This document shows, piece by piece, positions 8,997 to 17,157 of a stretch of DNA of 64,000 bases; the first letter of the stretch is position 1; every line of letters starts with the position of its first letter. The position numbers were made by a program, and so were the translations under genes. The notes below the pieces were generated by a model, which was given only the letters and a program-made list of their open reading frames with translations, ran no database searches and had not been told where the DNA came from. The DNA lies in the NCBI RefSeq assembly GCF_001650695.1, contig NZ_LWQS01000114.1, forward strand, positions 62,001-126,000, given 5' to 3'. The stretch is from Chloroflexus islandicus. Its GTDB lineage: Bacteria; Chloroflexota; Chloroflexia; Chloroflexales; Chloroflexaceae.

Positions 8997-10688
8997 GTGA
9001 AGCTCGGCAATCTCATCGACAAGCTTTTGTATGAAGATGCCGATGCCGCCCTCGATCTGGCGGAAAATGAGCAGATTCTCTACGTGACGGGCCGGCATTG
9101 GGTGATTCTCCTGTCACGTCTCATTATCCCGCTGTTGGGAATCAGCTTTTTTGGCGGCATTGCGATCTACCGCGCGATCGGCGGCGGCTTTCTCGTCACC
9201 GAAACCGGCGAGCCAACCGGTTTCGACCTCTTTAACATTATTCTGGTCTTGATCGAAGCAGTGTTGATGCTCTTCTGGGTGGCGTTGTGGGTGCGCGGCG
9301 GCAAAGATCCCAATCCGGGCCGGGTGCTGCTGGCAGCCAATTTAGCCGTGCTCGCCTTGATCTATTTCCGCTACAATGGCGGACGCATCTTCTTTATCGA
9401 TCCCGGTCGTTTTTTTGGCCAAGCCTTCGACCCGCTCAACCTGCTGTTGATTGGGTTAGCGACGATCAGCCTCTTCTCGATCTTCTTCGTCGTCTACGAC
9501 TGGCTCAACGACGAGCTGATTCTCACTAACCGCCGCGTGGTGTACGATAACGATCAAGTCTTCATCCCCAAATTGCTTGAACAGCGCGTCCAGCAGCAGA
9601 TTTTCATCGAAGAGATCCAAGACGTGCAGGCGGCGACCAAGACCTACCCGCAACACTGGCTTAAGTATGGCACGATCGAAGTGAAATCGGCCCGGATCGG
9701 CGGCAACATCGTGTTTCACGGCGCGCGCAACCCGAAAGAGATGCAGCGCCGGATTATGACGCAGGTAAACGAAAACCGGCGCAAACGGAGCGAAGCCGAT
9801 TTAGAGAAGATGGTCGAAACGCGGGTATATAACGAACCGCCGCCCAAGGTCAAGCGCCCGCTGCCGGAAGCGCGGCCAAGTTTGGGATGGTTGAGCTGGA
9901 TCTTACCGCCAAACCCGGAAGTGCAAGCTGAAAAAGAGACGATCATCTGGCGCCAGCATTGGCTGTTTTTGTTGCAAGGCATCTTTCCGCCCTTGGTGAT
10001 GCTCTTCGTGGGATGGATCCTGATCGTGTTACTGGGAAGTTGGGGGTTATTGCCGCCGGTGTGGCTGACTGTGCTGAGTATTGCCCTCGTGCTCGCATTT
10101 CTGGCATGGTCGGCATGGGAGGTGGAGGATTATCGCAACGATATGTACATTCTCACCCCCACCAACATCATCGACGTAGAGAAGAAACCGATTGGCCCGG
10201 AAGATCGGCGCGCCGCCAGTCTCGGCGCGATTACCAATGTCTCGTTTGAGACAACGTTTATCAGCAACCTACTCGGCTACGGCAACGTCGTGGTTGAGAC
10301 GGCAGGCAGCGGCGGTAAATTTACCTTTACGCACGTGCCCAACCCGCGCGATGTCGTCACCAAAATTAATGATTACTACGTGATGTTCAAGCGCGCTGAA
10401 AAAGAGCGCTCGCTGAATGATATGCTCGAACTGTTGCGGCACTATCATCTGGCCCAGCAACGGCACAACGAAATCCTCCCTGCGCAACCCAATGGCGCTA
10501 CGCAGATTGAACCAGCGCCAGACGCGACAACCAAATTGCTCTTACCAGCGGGCCATGAGACAGCACCCGCTTCTGCCGGCCAATCGCCGCCCGCAACGGT
10601 TGAACTGCTCCCACCGCAAGGGAATGGGACGCCACCAAGCAACGACGATCAGCAACCGCGCGCTACCGAGGAGCAGAAGTCTACATGA
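8997..10688 (+). CDS. Membrane protein with two bacterial PH (bPH2) domains
   Basis: 563 residues. The protein is organised as two similar halves. Each has paired hydrophobic segments followed by a PH-like domain whose strands begin LTNRRVVYDN (first half) and LTPTNIIDVEKK (second half), with the typical polar ends GGNIVFHGARNPKEMQRRI and GGKFTFTHVPNPRDVVTKI. A Pro/Gln/Thr-rich tail of about 70 residues is probably disordered. Function is unknown; bPH2 proteins are often linked to membranes and stress. GTG at 8997 was chosen for its AGGGGAG site six bases upstream. It overlaps the next gene by 4 bases, so the two are co-translated. Confidence 0.8.
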   Translation: MKLGNLIDKLLYEDADAALDLAENEQILYVTGRHWVILLSRLIIPLLGISFFGGIAIYRAIGGGFLVTETGEPTGFDLFNIILVLIEAVLMLFWVALWVRGGKDPNPGRVLLAANLAVLALIYFRYNGGRIFFIDPGRFFGQAFDPLNLLLIGLATISLFSIFFVVYDWLNDELILTNRRVVYDNDQVFIPKLLEQRVQQQIFIEEIQDVQAATKTYPQHWLKYGTIEVKSARIGGNIVFHGARNPKEMQRRIMTQVNENRRKRSEADLEKMVETRVYNEPPPKVKRPLPEARPSLGWLSWILPPNPEVQAEKETIIWRQHWLFLLQGIFPPLVMLFVGWILIVLLGSWGLLPPVWLTVLSIALVLAFLAWSAWEVEDYRNDMYILTPTNIIDVEKKPIGPEDRRAASLGAITNVSFETTFISNLLGYGNVVVETAGSGGKFTFTHVPNPRDVVTKINDYYVMFKRAEKERSLNDMLELLRHYHLAQQRHNEILPAQPNGATQIEPAPDATTKLLLPAGHETAPASAGQSPPATVELLPPQGNGTPPSNDDQQPRATEEQKST

Positions 10689-12556
10689 TCCGGCATCTTC
10701 TTTTGATCCTGCTGTTGGCGCTATTAGTAGCGCCGTTCCCTGTTGCTGCCCAACCACCATCACCGATTACCATCTCGATAAAGGCCGGGATTGATGGCGA
10801 GGGAGCGTTCCGTTCTGACCACTGGTTTCCGGTACAGGTCACACTGGCCAATGACGGGCCTGATCGCCGGGTGACACTCGAATGGCGCGACCTGAACAAT
10901 GCCGTCCTCAGCCAACGGTACGTGATTGACTTGCCCGGCGGCGCGCGCAAGCAGATCACCTTCCCGGTGGTGCAGTCGGGCCGATCGGCCCAGCTCATCG
11001 CTACCGCCGACGGGGAAGAGATCTTCCGCCAGCGGATCAACCTCAATCAACTGAGCAACGATCTGCTGACGATCGGGTTGCTCAGCGCCGACCCGGCTGT
11101 GCTGAGCAGTCTTGCGACCGCGGATTTCGGCGCGGGTAAGCGCGCGGTGATCTTGCCACTCGATCCAGCCGTGCTGGCTGATGATCCGCTCTTGCTGAGC
11201 ACGTTCGACGCCGTGGCGGTGCGAGAATTGACCACGGATGTACGGCCAGCCCAACGTGACGCTATCCTCCTTTGGGTGCAACAAGGCGGCACGTTGTTAA
11301 TCGGCGGCGGCGCGGTTGGCGAGACGGCGATCCGCGCGTTCGCCGATGTCTTGCCGGTCACGGTTGGGCCGCTGCGCCGCGATGCACCGGTCAGCGAATT
11401 GGAACGGCTGGCGAACCTCAGCGGGATCAGCAATTTTGTGCCGTCGCTGACTGCGCAGACGGTGACGCTCCGGCCCAATGCACAGGCGCTGACCAACGAT
11501 GGGTTGATCAGCCAAATGACGCTCGGCACCGGGAAGATCGTCTTCGCCGCGTTTGATCTCGCTGCACTACGGGCATGGCCGGGAGAGAGCAACTTGTGGG
11601 CAGCCGTGCTCGATCCGCAACCGCGGATGAACATCGGCGCTAACTTCCGCTTCGGCTTTAATGACCTGCTGCAAGGCAGCTTAAACACCAGTCTCTTCCC
11701 GCTTCCATCCACGATAGCATTACTGGCCTTGATCGGCGTGTATATCATCGTGATCGGGCCAGCCAACTTCCTCGCCCTGCGCCGGTTGCGCCGGTTAGAA
11801 TGGGCATGGGTGACAACACCGCTCATTGTCGTCATCTTTCTGGCTGGATCATACGGGATGAGTTTTGCACTGCGCGGCACGCAAACCCAAGTGCTGCAAT
11901 TGGCGATCGTGCAAAGCGCCGCTAGCGGCGGCGAGGCGATGACAACGACCTTTACCGGCATCTTTGCGCCGCAACGGCAAAGCTATACCCTGAGCTTTGC
12001 CGATTCAGCCCTCGTCGCGCCGTTGCAGATGGACGAGCGACTAGTGATCGAACATAGCGATGCCGGCCTCGCCATGCCCGACCTCTTGCTGGATGCGGCG
12101 GCCTTCCGTACCTTGATCGTCGAACAGATCACAACCAGCTCCGTGCAGATCCGCCATCAAATCGCGCTGAATGGCCAACGCTGGAGCGGAACCCTCGCCA
12201 ACGCCAGTTCCATTCCTTTGCGCGATGTGATGGTGGTATACCAGAATGATATGCAGTGGATCGGCTCGCTGGCCCCCGGCGCTGAAGTTGCAATCGATCT
12301 GAGTACTAACAGTGACAACTTTCTGCGCGATTTCATGCCCACCGAGGAAGGCAGTCTGTTTAGCCATACCTTTGTGCTGGAAAACTTGTTTTGGTACGTG
12401 TCAAATCGCTTCGATCCGTTTATGAATGGCCCGGCGCTGCCCGGCGATGACATCTACTTGATCGGGTGGAGCGATCAGGCGGCGCCGTTGGTGCAGATCA
12501 ATGGCGCACCGGCGGCTGCCCGCGGTGAAACGTTGTATATCATTGCGCTGCGTTAG
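10685..12556 (+). CDS. Large secreted/membrane protein of unknown function, partner of an ABC ATPase
   Basis: 623 residues with a clear signal peptide (hydrophobic residues 3-22, cleavage near VAAQPP). A beta-rich domain follows (about 25-110), then a Rossmann/glutaminase-like region (about 120-290) with LLWVQQGGTLLIGGGAV. Two transmembrane segments lie at about 339-362 and 377-397. The C-terminal 220 residues are beta-rich and presumably extracellular. It resembles proteins encoded between ABC ATPase and ABC-2 permease genes in other bacteria, which suggests a role in assembling or exporting envelope components. No catalytic motif was recognised. It overlaps the upstream bPH2 gene by 4 bases, and the ABC ATPase starts 16 bases later. 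Confidence 0.7.
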   Translation: MIRHLLLILLLALLVAPFPVAAQPPSPITISIKAGIDGEGAFRSDHWFPVQVTLANDGPDRRVTLEWRDLNNAVLSQRYVIDLPGGARKQITFPVVQSGRSAQLIATADGEEIFRQRINLNQLSNDLLTIGLLSADPAVLSSLATADFGAGKRAVILPLDPAVLADDPLLLSTFDAVAVRELTTDVRPAQRDAILLWVQQGGTLLIGGGAVGETAIRAFADVLPVTVGPLRRDAPVSELERLANLSGISNFVPSLTAQTVTLRPNAQALTNDGLISQMTLGTGKIVFAAFDLAALRAWPGESNLWAAVLDPQPRMNIGANFRFGFNDLLQGSLNTSLFPLPSTIALLALIGVYIIVIGPANFLALRRLRRLEWAWVTTPLIVVIFLAGSYGMSFALRGTQTQVLQLAIVQSAASGGEAMTTTFTGIFAPQRQSYTLSFADSALVAPLQMDERLVIEHSDAGLAMPDLLLDAAAFRTLIVEQITTSSVQIRHQIALNGQRWSGTLANASSIPLRDVMVVYQNDMQWIGSLAPGAEVAIDLSTNSDNFLRDFMPTEEGSLFSHTFVLENLFWYVSNRFDPFMNGPALPGDDIYLIGWSDQAAPLVQINGAPAAARGETLYIIALR

Positions 12557-12572
12557 CGCATTGGAATCGCTT

Positions 12573-13520
12573 ATGACCGCTATCGTTGAAACGAAAAATC
12601 TGACCCGCTACTACGGCGAGCATCTGGCCCTCAACCATTTGAACTTGCAGATTCCGGCGGGAGCCGTGTACGGGTTTATTGGCCCGAATGGCGCTGGCAA
12701 GACAACCACCATGCGGATTTTGACGACCCTGCTGCGCCCGTCAGGCGGCGAAGCATGGGTGGCAGGGTTGTCGGTTACGCACCAGCGTGCCGAGGTGCGG
12801 CGCGCAGTGGGGTTTATGCCCGACTCGTTCGGCTTCTACAACAACATGACCGCCGCCGAGTACCTTGACTTCTTTGCCGCCGCCTATCACGTGCCGCCGG
12901 CCCGCCGGCCCGCCCTGATCGACGATTTGCTGGCGCTAGTTGATCTCGGCCACAAGCGTGATAGCGATGTCATGTCGCTGTCGCGCGGCATGAAACAGCG
13001 GCTCAGTCTGGCCCGCACGCTCATCCACGACCCGCAATTGCTGATTTTGGATGAACCGGCCAGCGGGCTTGACCCGCGCGCGCGGGTGGAATTGCGCGAA
13101 CTGCTGCGCGAGTTGCGCCGGTTGGGCAAGACGATCATGATCAGCTCGCACATCCTCACCGAGCTGGCCGAGATGTGTACCCATATCGGCATTATCGAGC
13201 GCGGCACGCTGCTGGCATCGGGTGATGTCGAGACGATTATGCGGTCGTTGCGCCCGCATCGCACCTTTGTGGCGCATGTGATCAGCGATGCGCAAGCGGC
13301 GGCTGAGGTGGCCGCTGCCGCTGAACACGTGCTGGCAGTGCGGGTGCTCAACGACGATGGCCCACCGCGGATTGAGGTGGACATTGACGGTGATGATCAT
13401 GCGGTCAGCGCCCTGCTGGCCCGGCTGGTGAGCCATCAGGTCGAGATTGTCCATTTTGCCGCCCAAACCAGCAATCTGGAAGAGATCTTCCTCAAAGTGA
13501 CCGAAGGCGTGGTGGGGTGA
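12573..13520 (+). CDS. ABC transporter ATP-binding protein
   Basis: 315 residues of the ABC-2/NatA type. Walker A is GPNGAGKT, the signature LSRGMKQRLSLA, Walker B LLILDEPASGLD, and the switch histidine SSHI. A 90-residue C-terminal extension ends with the usual LEEIFLKVTEG. It forms an operon with the secreted protein (16-base gap) and the bPH2 protein. No permease follows; repeats begin at once. A lone ABC-2 permease at 44369 could be its partner, but this is only inferred. ATG 12573 was chosen because the family N-terminus begins here; no strong ribosome-binding site precedes it. Confidence 0.9.
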   Translation: MTAIVETKNLTRYYGEHLALNHLNLQIPAGAVYGFIGPNGAGKTTTMRILTTLLRPSGGEAWVAGLSVTHQRAEVRRAVGFMPDSFGFYNNMTAAEYLDFFAAAYHVPPARRPALIDDLLALVDLGHKRDSDVMSLSRGMKQRLSLARTLIHDPQLLILDEPASGLDPRARVELRELLRELRRLGKTIMISSHILTELAEMCTHIGIIERGTLLASGDVETIMRSLRPHRTFVAHVISDAQAAAEVAAAAEHVLAVRVLNDDGPPRIEVDIDGDDHAVSALLARLVSHQVEIVHFAAQTSNLEEIFLKVTEGVVG

Positions 13521-14199
13521 GCGCGATCAGCCAGCCGCAGAGGACGCTGTAGAGCCGGACGGCTAGCCGGCTCCACAAAGGCGCAATGGTAAAACACTCA
13601 GGCGCAGAGGAATGGGGAAGCATGGCTCCATCCTTCGCATCCTTGACGCCCTCGGCGGTAAGCTTGGTGTTCCCCTACCTTAAGGAACCCGGCCCTGAAG
13701 GGCCGGGCTACGCTTACAAAGCCCGCTGCGCGGGCTGCTGCCCGCCGCTCCTCATCCGCGGGCGAGCCGCCCGCGCTCCTCTCATAGTGGATTTCCCGCT
13801 CCCTCATCCGCGGGCGAGCCGCCCGCGCTCCTCTCATAGTGGATTTCCCGCTCCCTCATCCGCGGGCGAGCCGCCCGCGCTCCTCTCATAGTGGATTTCC
13901 CGCTCCCTCATCCGCGGGCGAGCCGCCCGCGCTCCGTCGCTGCCGCTGGCCCGCTCTCACGCGCTCCGGTTCAGGGGCTGATCCCAAACCCGGCCCTGAA
14001 GGGCCGGGCTACGCTTACAAAGCCCGCTGCGCGGGCTGCTGGCCCGCATCCCTCCGCCCCTGCTCCTACCTGACGGTGGGAGCAGGGGCGCCGCGCGATG
14101 AGCAGGTACGGCACTGCGGGAGCGGTAGGCTGCAGCGCCCCTCTCCCGCGCCAGTGGGAGAGGGGCTGGGGGTGAGGGCACACCAGCACCTCACCAGCC
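13521..14199. repeat. Intergenic repeat block with two CCCGGCCCT palindromes
   Basis: This 679-base gap holds, in order: a hairpin GAGCCGGACGGCTagCCGGCTC at 13552-13573; palindrome-family copies at 13688 and 13989; a four-copy 52-bp tandem array (listed separately); and a C-rich inverted repeat pair around 14055-14175 (cccctctcccgcgccagtgggagagggg). No gene is visible. Confidence 0.8.
13751..13937. repeat. 52-bp tandem repeat, about 3.6 copies
   Basis: Units begin at 13751, 13803, 13855 and 13907 with ctcatccgcgggcgagccgc and are essentially identical. Each contains the inverted repeat GCGGGCGAGCCGCCCGC. The lack of divergence implies recent expansion. Confidence 0.9.
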
Positions 14200-14442
14200 C
14201 TACGACGCAGCAATTGCCTTCAAACGGCTCTCGATCAACTCAATTAGTTGCTGGGGCGTCACACGGGGGTAATAATCGTACTCGATCATAATTGCCGGCA
14301 CGTCATCGCAGGCGGCCATACAATCGAGCTCAACAATGTGCAGCTCGTTGGGATGGGCGGTGCGCAGGCGGGCCAACGTCTGCCAAATATCGGGACGGCT
14401 GCGCGCGCAAAGCCGGCAGACGGTCAGTTCAACCACGGCCAT
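14200..14442 (-). CDS. Small (2Fe-2S) thioredoxin-like ferredoxin
   Basis: 80 residues. Two cysteine pairs, CRLC near residues 9-12 and C-x3-C in ELDCMAACDD about 30 residues later, fit the thioredoxin-like [2Fe-2S] ferredoxin fold. The VPAIMIEYDYYPRVTPQQL tail also matches that fold. It is probably a small electron carrier; the partner is unknown. A DUF1636-like protein is an alternative reading of the same cysteines. It is monocistronic, between repeats and a 466-base gap before purB on the same strand. Confidence 0.65.
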   Translation of the reverse strand: MAVVELTVCRLCARSRPDIWQTLARLRTAHPNELHIVELDCMAACDDVPAIMIEYDYYPRVTPQQLIELIESRLKAIAAS

Positions 14443-14908
14443 CCTCTGCCTTCCTTTCTAATCTGAGCGCCGGGCCAAAGGCAAGAGGCCATTGGGTTGC
14501 TTGTGTGCAGTGAGATGTGTGCAATGCATTCATGCGCGTAGAGCTGCCAGAACGGCCACCGCTGCACATTGCAAAGGAGCGCAGCGCATCAACACTGAGC
14601 GAGTCGCCGTTGCTGCAATGAATGTCGAGGCCGATACGTCATATCTGTGCAAACAAGCACAACGTACTTCTCTAGTGTACACGGTTTGTCAATAGATTGC
14701 AAATACAAAATTGTGCATACGTTGAGGAAAACGAACAGCGCGGCCCTAACCTCTCGGTCGCAGCCGCGGAATTATCTGGCAGATTAGCTTCCCTCCACCC
14801 ATCGGAAGGACGGTGACGGCGCTATGCCGCTTGCACGGGCGCATCGCGGCGCGATGCTTCGGCGCAAGCGGCTAGCAACGGTAATACCCCGTGATAAAGA
14901 CTGTTGCC
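14443..14908. other. Gene-free gap
   Basis: 466 bases between the ferredoxin gene and the end of purB. Apart from the long hairpin at 14821-14876, nothing convincing was seen: no promoter with both hexamers, no RNA gene and no known repeat. Confidence 0.6.
14821..14876 (-). terminator. Long hairpin downstream of purB
   Basis: The outer arms are GCTATGCCGCTTGC (14821-14834) and GCAAGCGGCTAGC (14864-14876), with one bulged base. The inner arms are GCATCGCG and CGCGATGC around a single G. It starts 33 bases beyond the purB stop and lacks a U-tract. It may be a terminator or an mRNA-stabilising structure. Confidence 0.6.
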
Positions 14909-16309
14909 TCACGTCCAATTGCCGACCGTCGCCTCATCGCGAAGTTGGGCAAGCTTCACCGCCAATCCAATATAGGCTGCCGGCGCTAGCGCCTGCAACT
15001 CAGCGCGCACAGCATCGCTCACCGGCAAGCTGGCGATAAAGCGGGCCAGCTCATCGGCGGTGAGGGCGCGGCCACGGGTAAACTCCTTGAGCAGCTCGTA
15101 TGGCTCGGCAAAGCCTTCACGGCGCAGGATGGTCTGAATCGCTTCGGCCAACACTTCGGGATGGGCTTCGAGATCGCGGCGCAGACGGGTGCGATCAACG
15201 GCGACCTTTTGCAAGCCGCGTAACAAGCGCCGGTACGCGAGCAGGCAATAGCCGAAGGCCAGCCCTAGATTGCGCAGCACGGTGCTATCAGACAGATCGC
15301 GTTGCAGGCGCGAAATAGGCAACTTGCGGCTGAACAGCTCGAGCAACGCGCCGGCCAAGGCCAAATTACCCTCGGCATTCTCGAAATCGATCGGGTTGAC
15401 TTTATGCGGCATGGTTGACGAACCGACTTCACCGGCACGCGCTGCCTGCACCAGATAGCCATCGCTGATGTAGCGCCAGCAATCTTGGCTGAGGTCGGTC
15501 AGAATGGCTCCAACCCGCTTGAGCGCATCGCAGAGCGCGGCCAAGGTATCGTGCGGCTCAATCTGGGTTGTCAGCAAGATCGGCTCAAGGTCGAGCGAAC
15601 GAACGAAGGCGCGTGAAAACTTGAGCCAGTCGATCTGCGGCAACGCCGCCTGATGGGCGGCGAAGACGCCGCTAGCCCCATTGAGCTTGCCGGTGATGCG
15701 GATAGCGGCGACATCATTGATAGCGCGCCGCAAGCGCATGTAGAAGACGTTCATCTCTTTGCCGAAGGTGGTGGGGGTAGCGGGTTGGCCATGGGTGCGG
15801 GCCAACATCGGCGTAGCCGCCTCGGCGTCGGCCAATTGGCGTAACGGTTCGAGCAGCGCCTCTAGCGCCGGCAACAACACCAGCTCCCGCGCTTCTTTCA
15901 CCATGAGCGCATAGGCCAAATTGTTGACATCTTCGGACGTGATCGCAAAATGCACCGCCTCAAGGTGGCTGGTCAAGCCAAGCGCCGTGAGCCGTTCGCG
16001 CAACCAATACTCAACCGCTTTGACATCGTGATTCACCCGCCGATCCCACGCGGCAATCGCCAGCGCATCTTCATCGCTAAACTGGCGGTACAGCGCGCGT
16101 AGCGCCGCTTGCTGCGGCGGGGTCAGCGGCGGCACAAAGGTGATGCCGCGGGCTCGGGAGAGAAAGATCAGATACTCAACCTCAACCCGCACCCGATAGC
16201 GAAAGAGCGCCGCTTCGCTGAAAAAGCCGGCTAGCGCCGCTACATCGTTACGGTAACGGCCATCGAGCGGGCCGAGCGCAGCCAAACGAGCCATATCCTC
16301 AGTGGTCAT
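14909..16309 (-). CDS. purB: Adenylosuccinate lyase
   Basis: 466 residues of the fumarase/aspartase superfamily. It cleaves adenylosuccinate to AMP and SAICAR to AICAR in purine synthesis. The superfamily signature GSSTMPHKVNPIDFENAEGN contains the flexible catalytic loop. ARTHGQPATPTTFGKE and the catalytic-histidine region TSEDVNNLAYAL are also present. The N-terminus LAALGPLDGRYRNDVAALAGFFSEAA matches the PurB group of E. coli type. The ATG at 16309 has GAGGA six bases upstream; an upstream open frame is not part of the family. The divergent marR gene is 206 bases away. Confidence 0.95.
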   Translation of the reverse strand: MTTEDMARLAALGPLDGRYRNDVAALAGFFSEAALFRYRVRVEVEYLIFLSRARGITFVPPLTPPQQAALRALYRQFSDEDALAIAAWDRRVNHDVKAVEYWLRERLTALGLTSHLEAVHFAITSEDVNNLAYALMVKEARELVLLPALEALLEPLRQLADAEAATPMLARTHGQPATPTTFGKEMNVFYMRLRRAINDVAAIRITGKLNGASGVFAAHQAALPQIDWLKFSRAFVRSLDLEPILLTTQIEPHDTLAALCDALKRVGAILTDLSQDCWRYISDGYLVQAARAGEVGSSTMPHKVNPIDFENAEGNLALAGALLELFSRKLPISRLQRDLSDSTVLRNLGLAFGYCLLAYRRLLRGLQKVAVDRTRLRRDLEAHPEVLAEAIQTILRREGFAEPYELLKEFTRGRALTADELARFIASLPVSDAVRAELQALAPAAYIGLAVKLAQLRDEATVGNWT

Positions 16310-16414
16310 CGATTCCTCCGTATCATTGTTTGCTTGCTGTGCGGAAGGGTACCACAAAAATGGAGCAGGCATGGCACGGTGGCGAAAAGGCCATGATATT
16401 AGCTGTGCAAGACA

Positions 16415-16443
16415 TTGACATTCCACTAGCAATCGGTTACGAT
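16415..16443 (+). promoter_or_regulatory. Sigma-70-type promoter of the marR gene
   Basis: TTGACA at 16415-16420, a 17-base spacer and TACGAT at 16438-16443. The -35 is a perfect match. It lies about 70 bases before the marR start, in the divergent purB-marR region. Confidence 0.65.
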
Positions 16444-16515
16444 GGTTATCAGAAGTCTAAATATTTGTTGCCAGAATAATTTACACCTTGAGCATACTTG
16501 CCAGTGAGGATGCGC

Positions 16516-17037
16516 ATGCACGAGCACGACACCCGCTCTCATCATACCAGCGCGATTGACGATATTGTCCGCCAGATTACGTGGCAAAGCCAGAAGCAGT
16601 TATTGCAAACGCTCAGCCGGCCTGAAATCAATCTGACGCTGCCGCAGATGGTCACGCTGTTCGCCATTCGCGAAGCAGGCGTCTGCCGCATGAGCGAACT
16701 GGCTGAGATCACGCAGCAATCGGCAGGCACGCTTACCGGGATCGTCGATCGGCTGATTGATGAACATCTGGTCGGGCGGGTGCGCGATGTCGAAGATCGG
16801 CGCGTGGTGCAAGTGATGCTCACCCGGCAAGGCGAGCAGCGGCTGGCGCTGGTCGAGGCGGCCCGCCGCGCTGATATGGATCGGATTTTGGCCCGGTTTA
16901 GCCTCGAGCAACTACGCGACCTTGAGCATCTGCTGCAATTGTTGCTCGATGGGATTAATGAATTGATTAGCGATCGCGACCTCGCGCGCACCGCCAATGG
17001 TCAAACCAACCCATCATCACTCTCGCGCAGCGCTTAA
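16516..17037 (+). CDS. MarR-family transcriptional regulator
   Basis: About 173 residues with a winged-helix domain. The recognition region MSELAEITQQSAGTLTGIVDRLIDEHLVGR and the wing VEDRRVVQVMLTRQGEQRL are diagnostic of MarR. It probably represses the HlyD-MacB-like export genes that start 121 bases downstream on the same strand, as is common for MarR-linked efflux. The start is uncertain: ATG 16516 has GTGAGG six bases upstream, and ATG 16510, GTG 16504 or TTG 16498 are in frame. Confidence 0.85.
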   Translation: MHEHDTRSHHTSAIDDIVRQITWQSQKQLLQTLSRPEINLTLPQMVTLFAIREAGVCRMSELAEITQQSAGTLTGIVDRLIDEHLVGRVRDVEDRRVVQVMLTRQGEQRLALVEAARRADMDRILARFSLEQLRDLEHLLQLLLDGINELISDRDLARTANGQTNPSSLSRSA

Positions 17038-17157
17038 CCAACGCACCGTTCCGCAACCTTCTACATTATCACCCGTCAAATGGAGTAACGCTATCCCAGC
17101 TTCGTAGTATGATGATGCTGGTAGGTAGTGTGTGTGTCATCACGACTGAGGATCATT

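Noticed and set aside
14664-14692. TTGACA on the minus strand (14687-14692) as promoter of the ferredoxin gene
   Set aside because: No acceptable -10 hexamer at 16-18 bases, and it is more than 200 bases from the gene.
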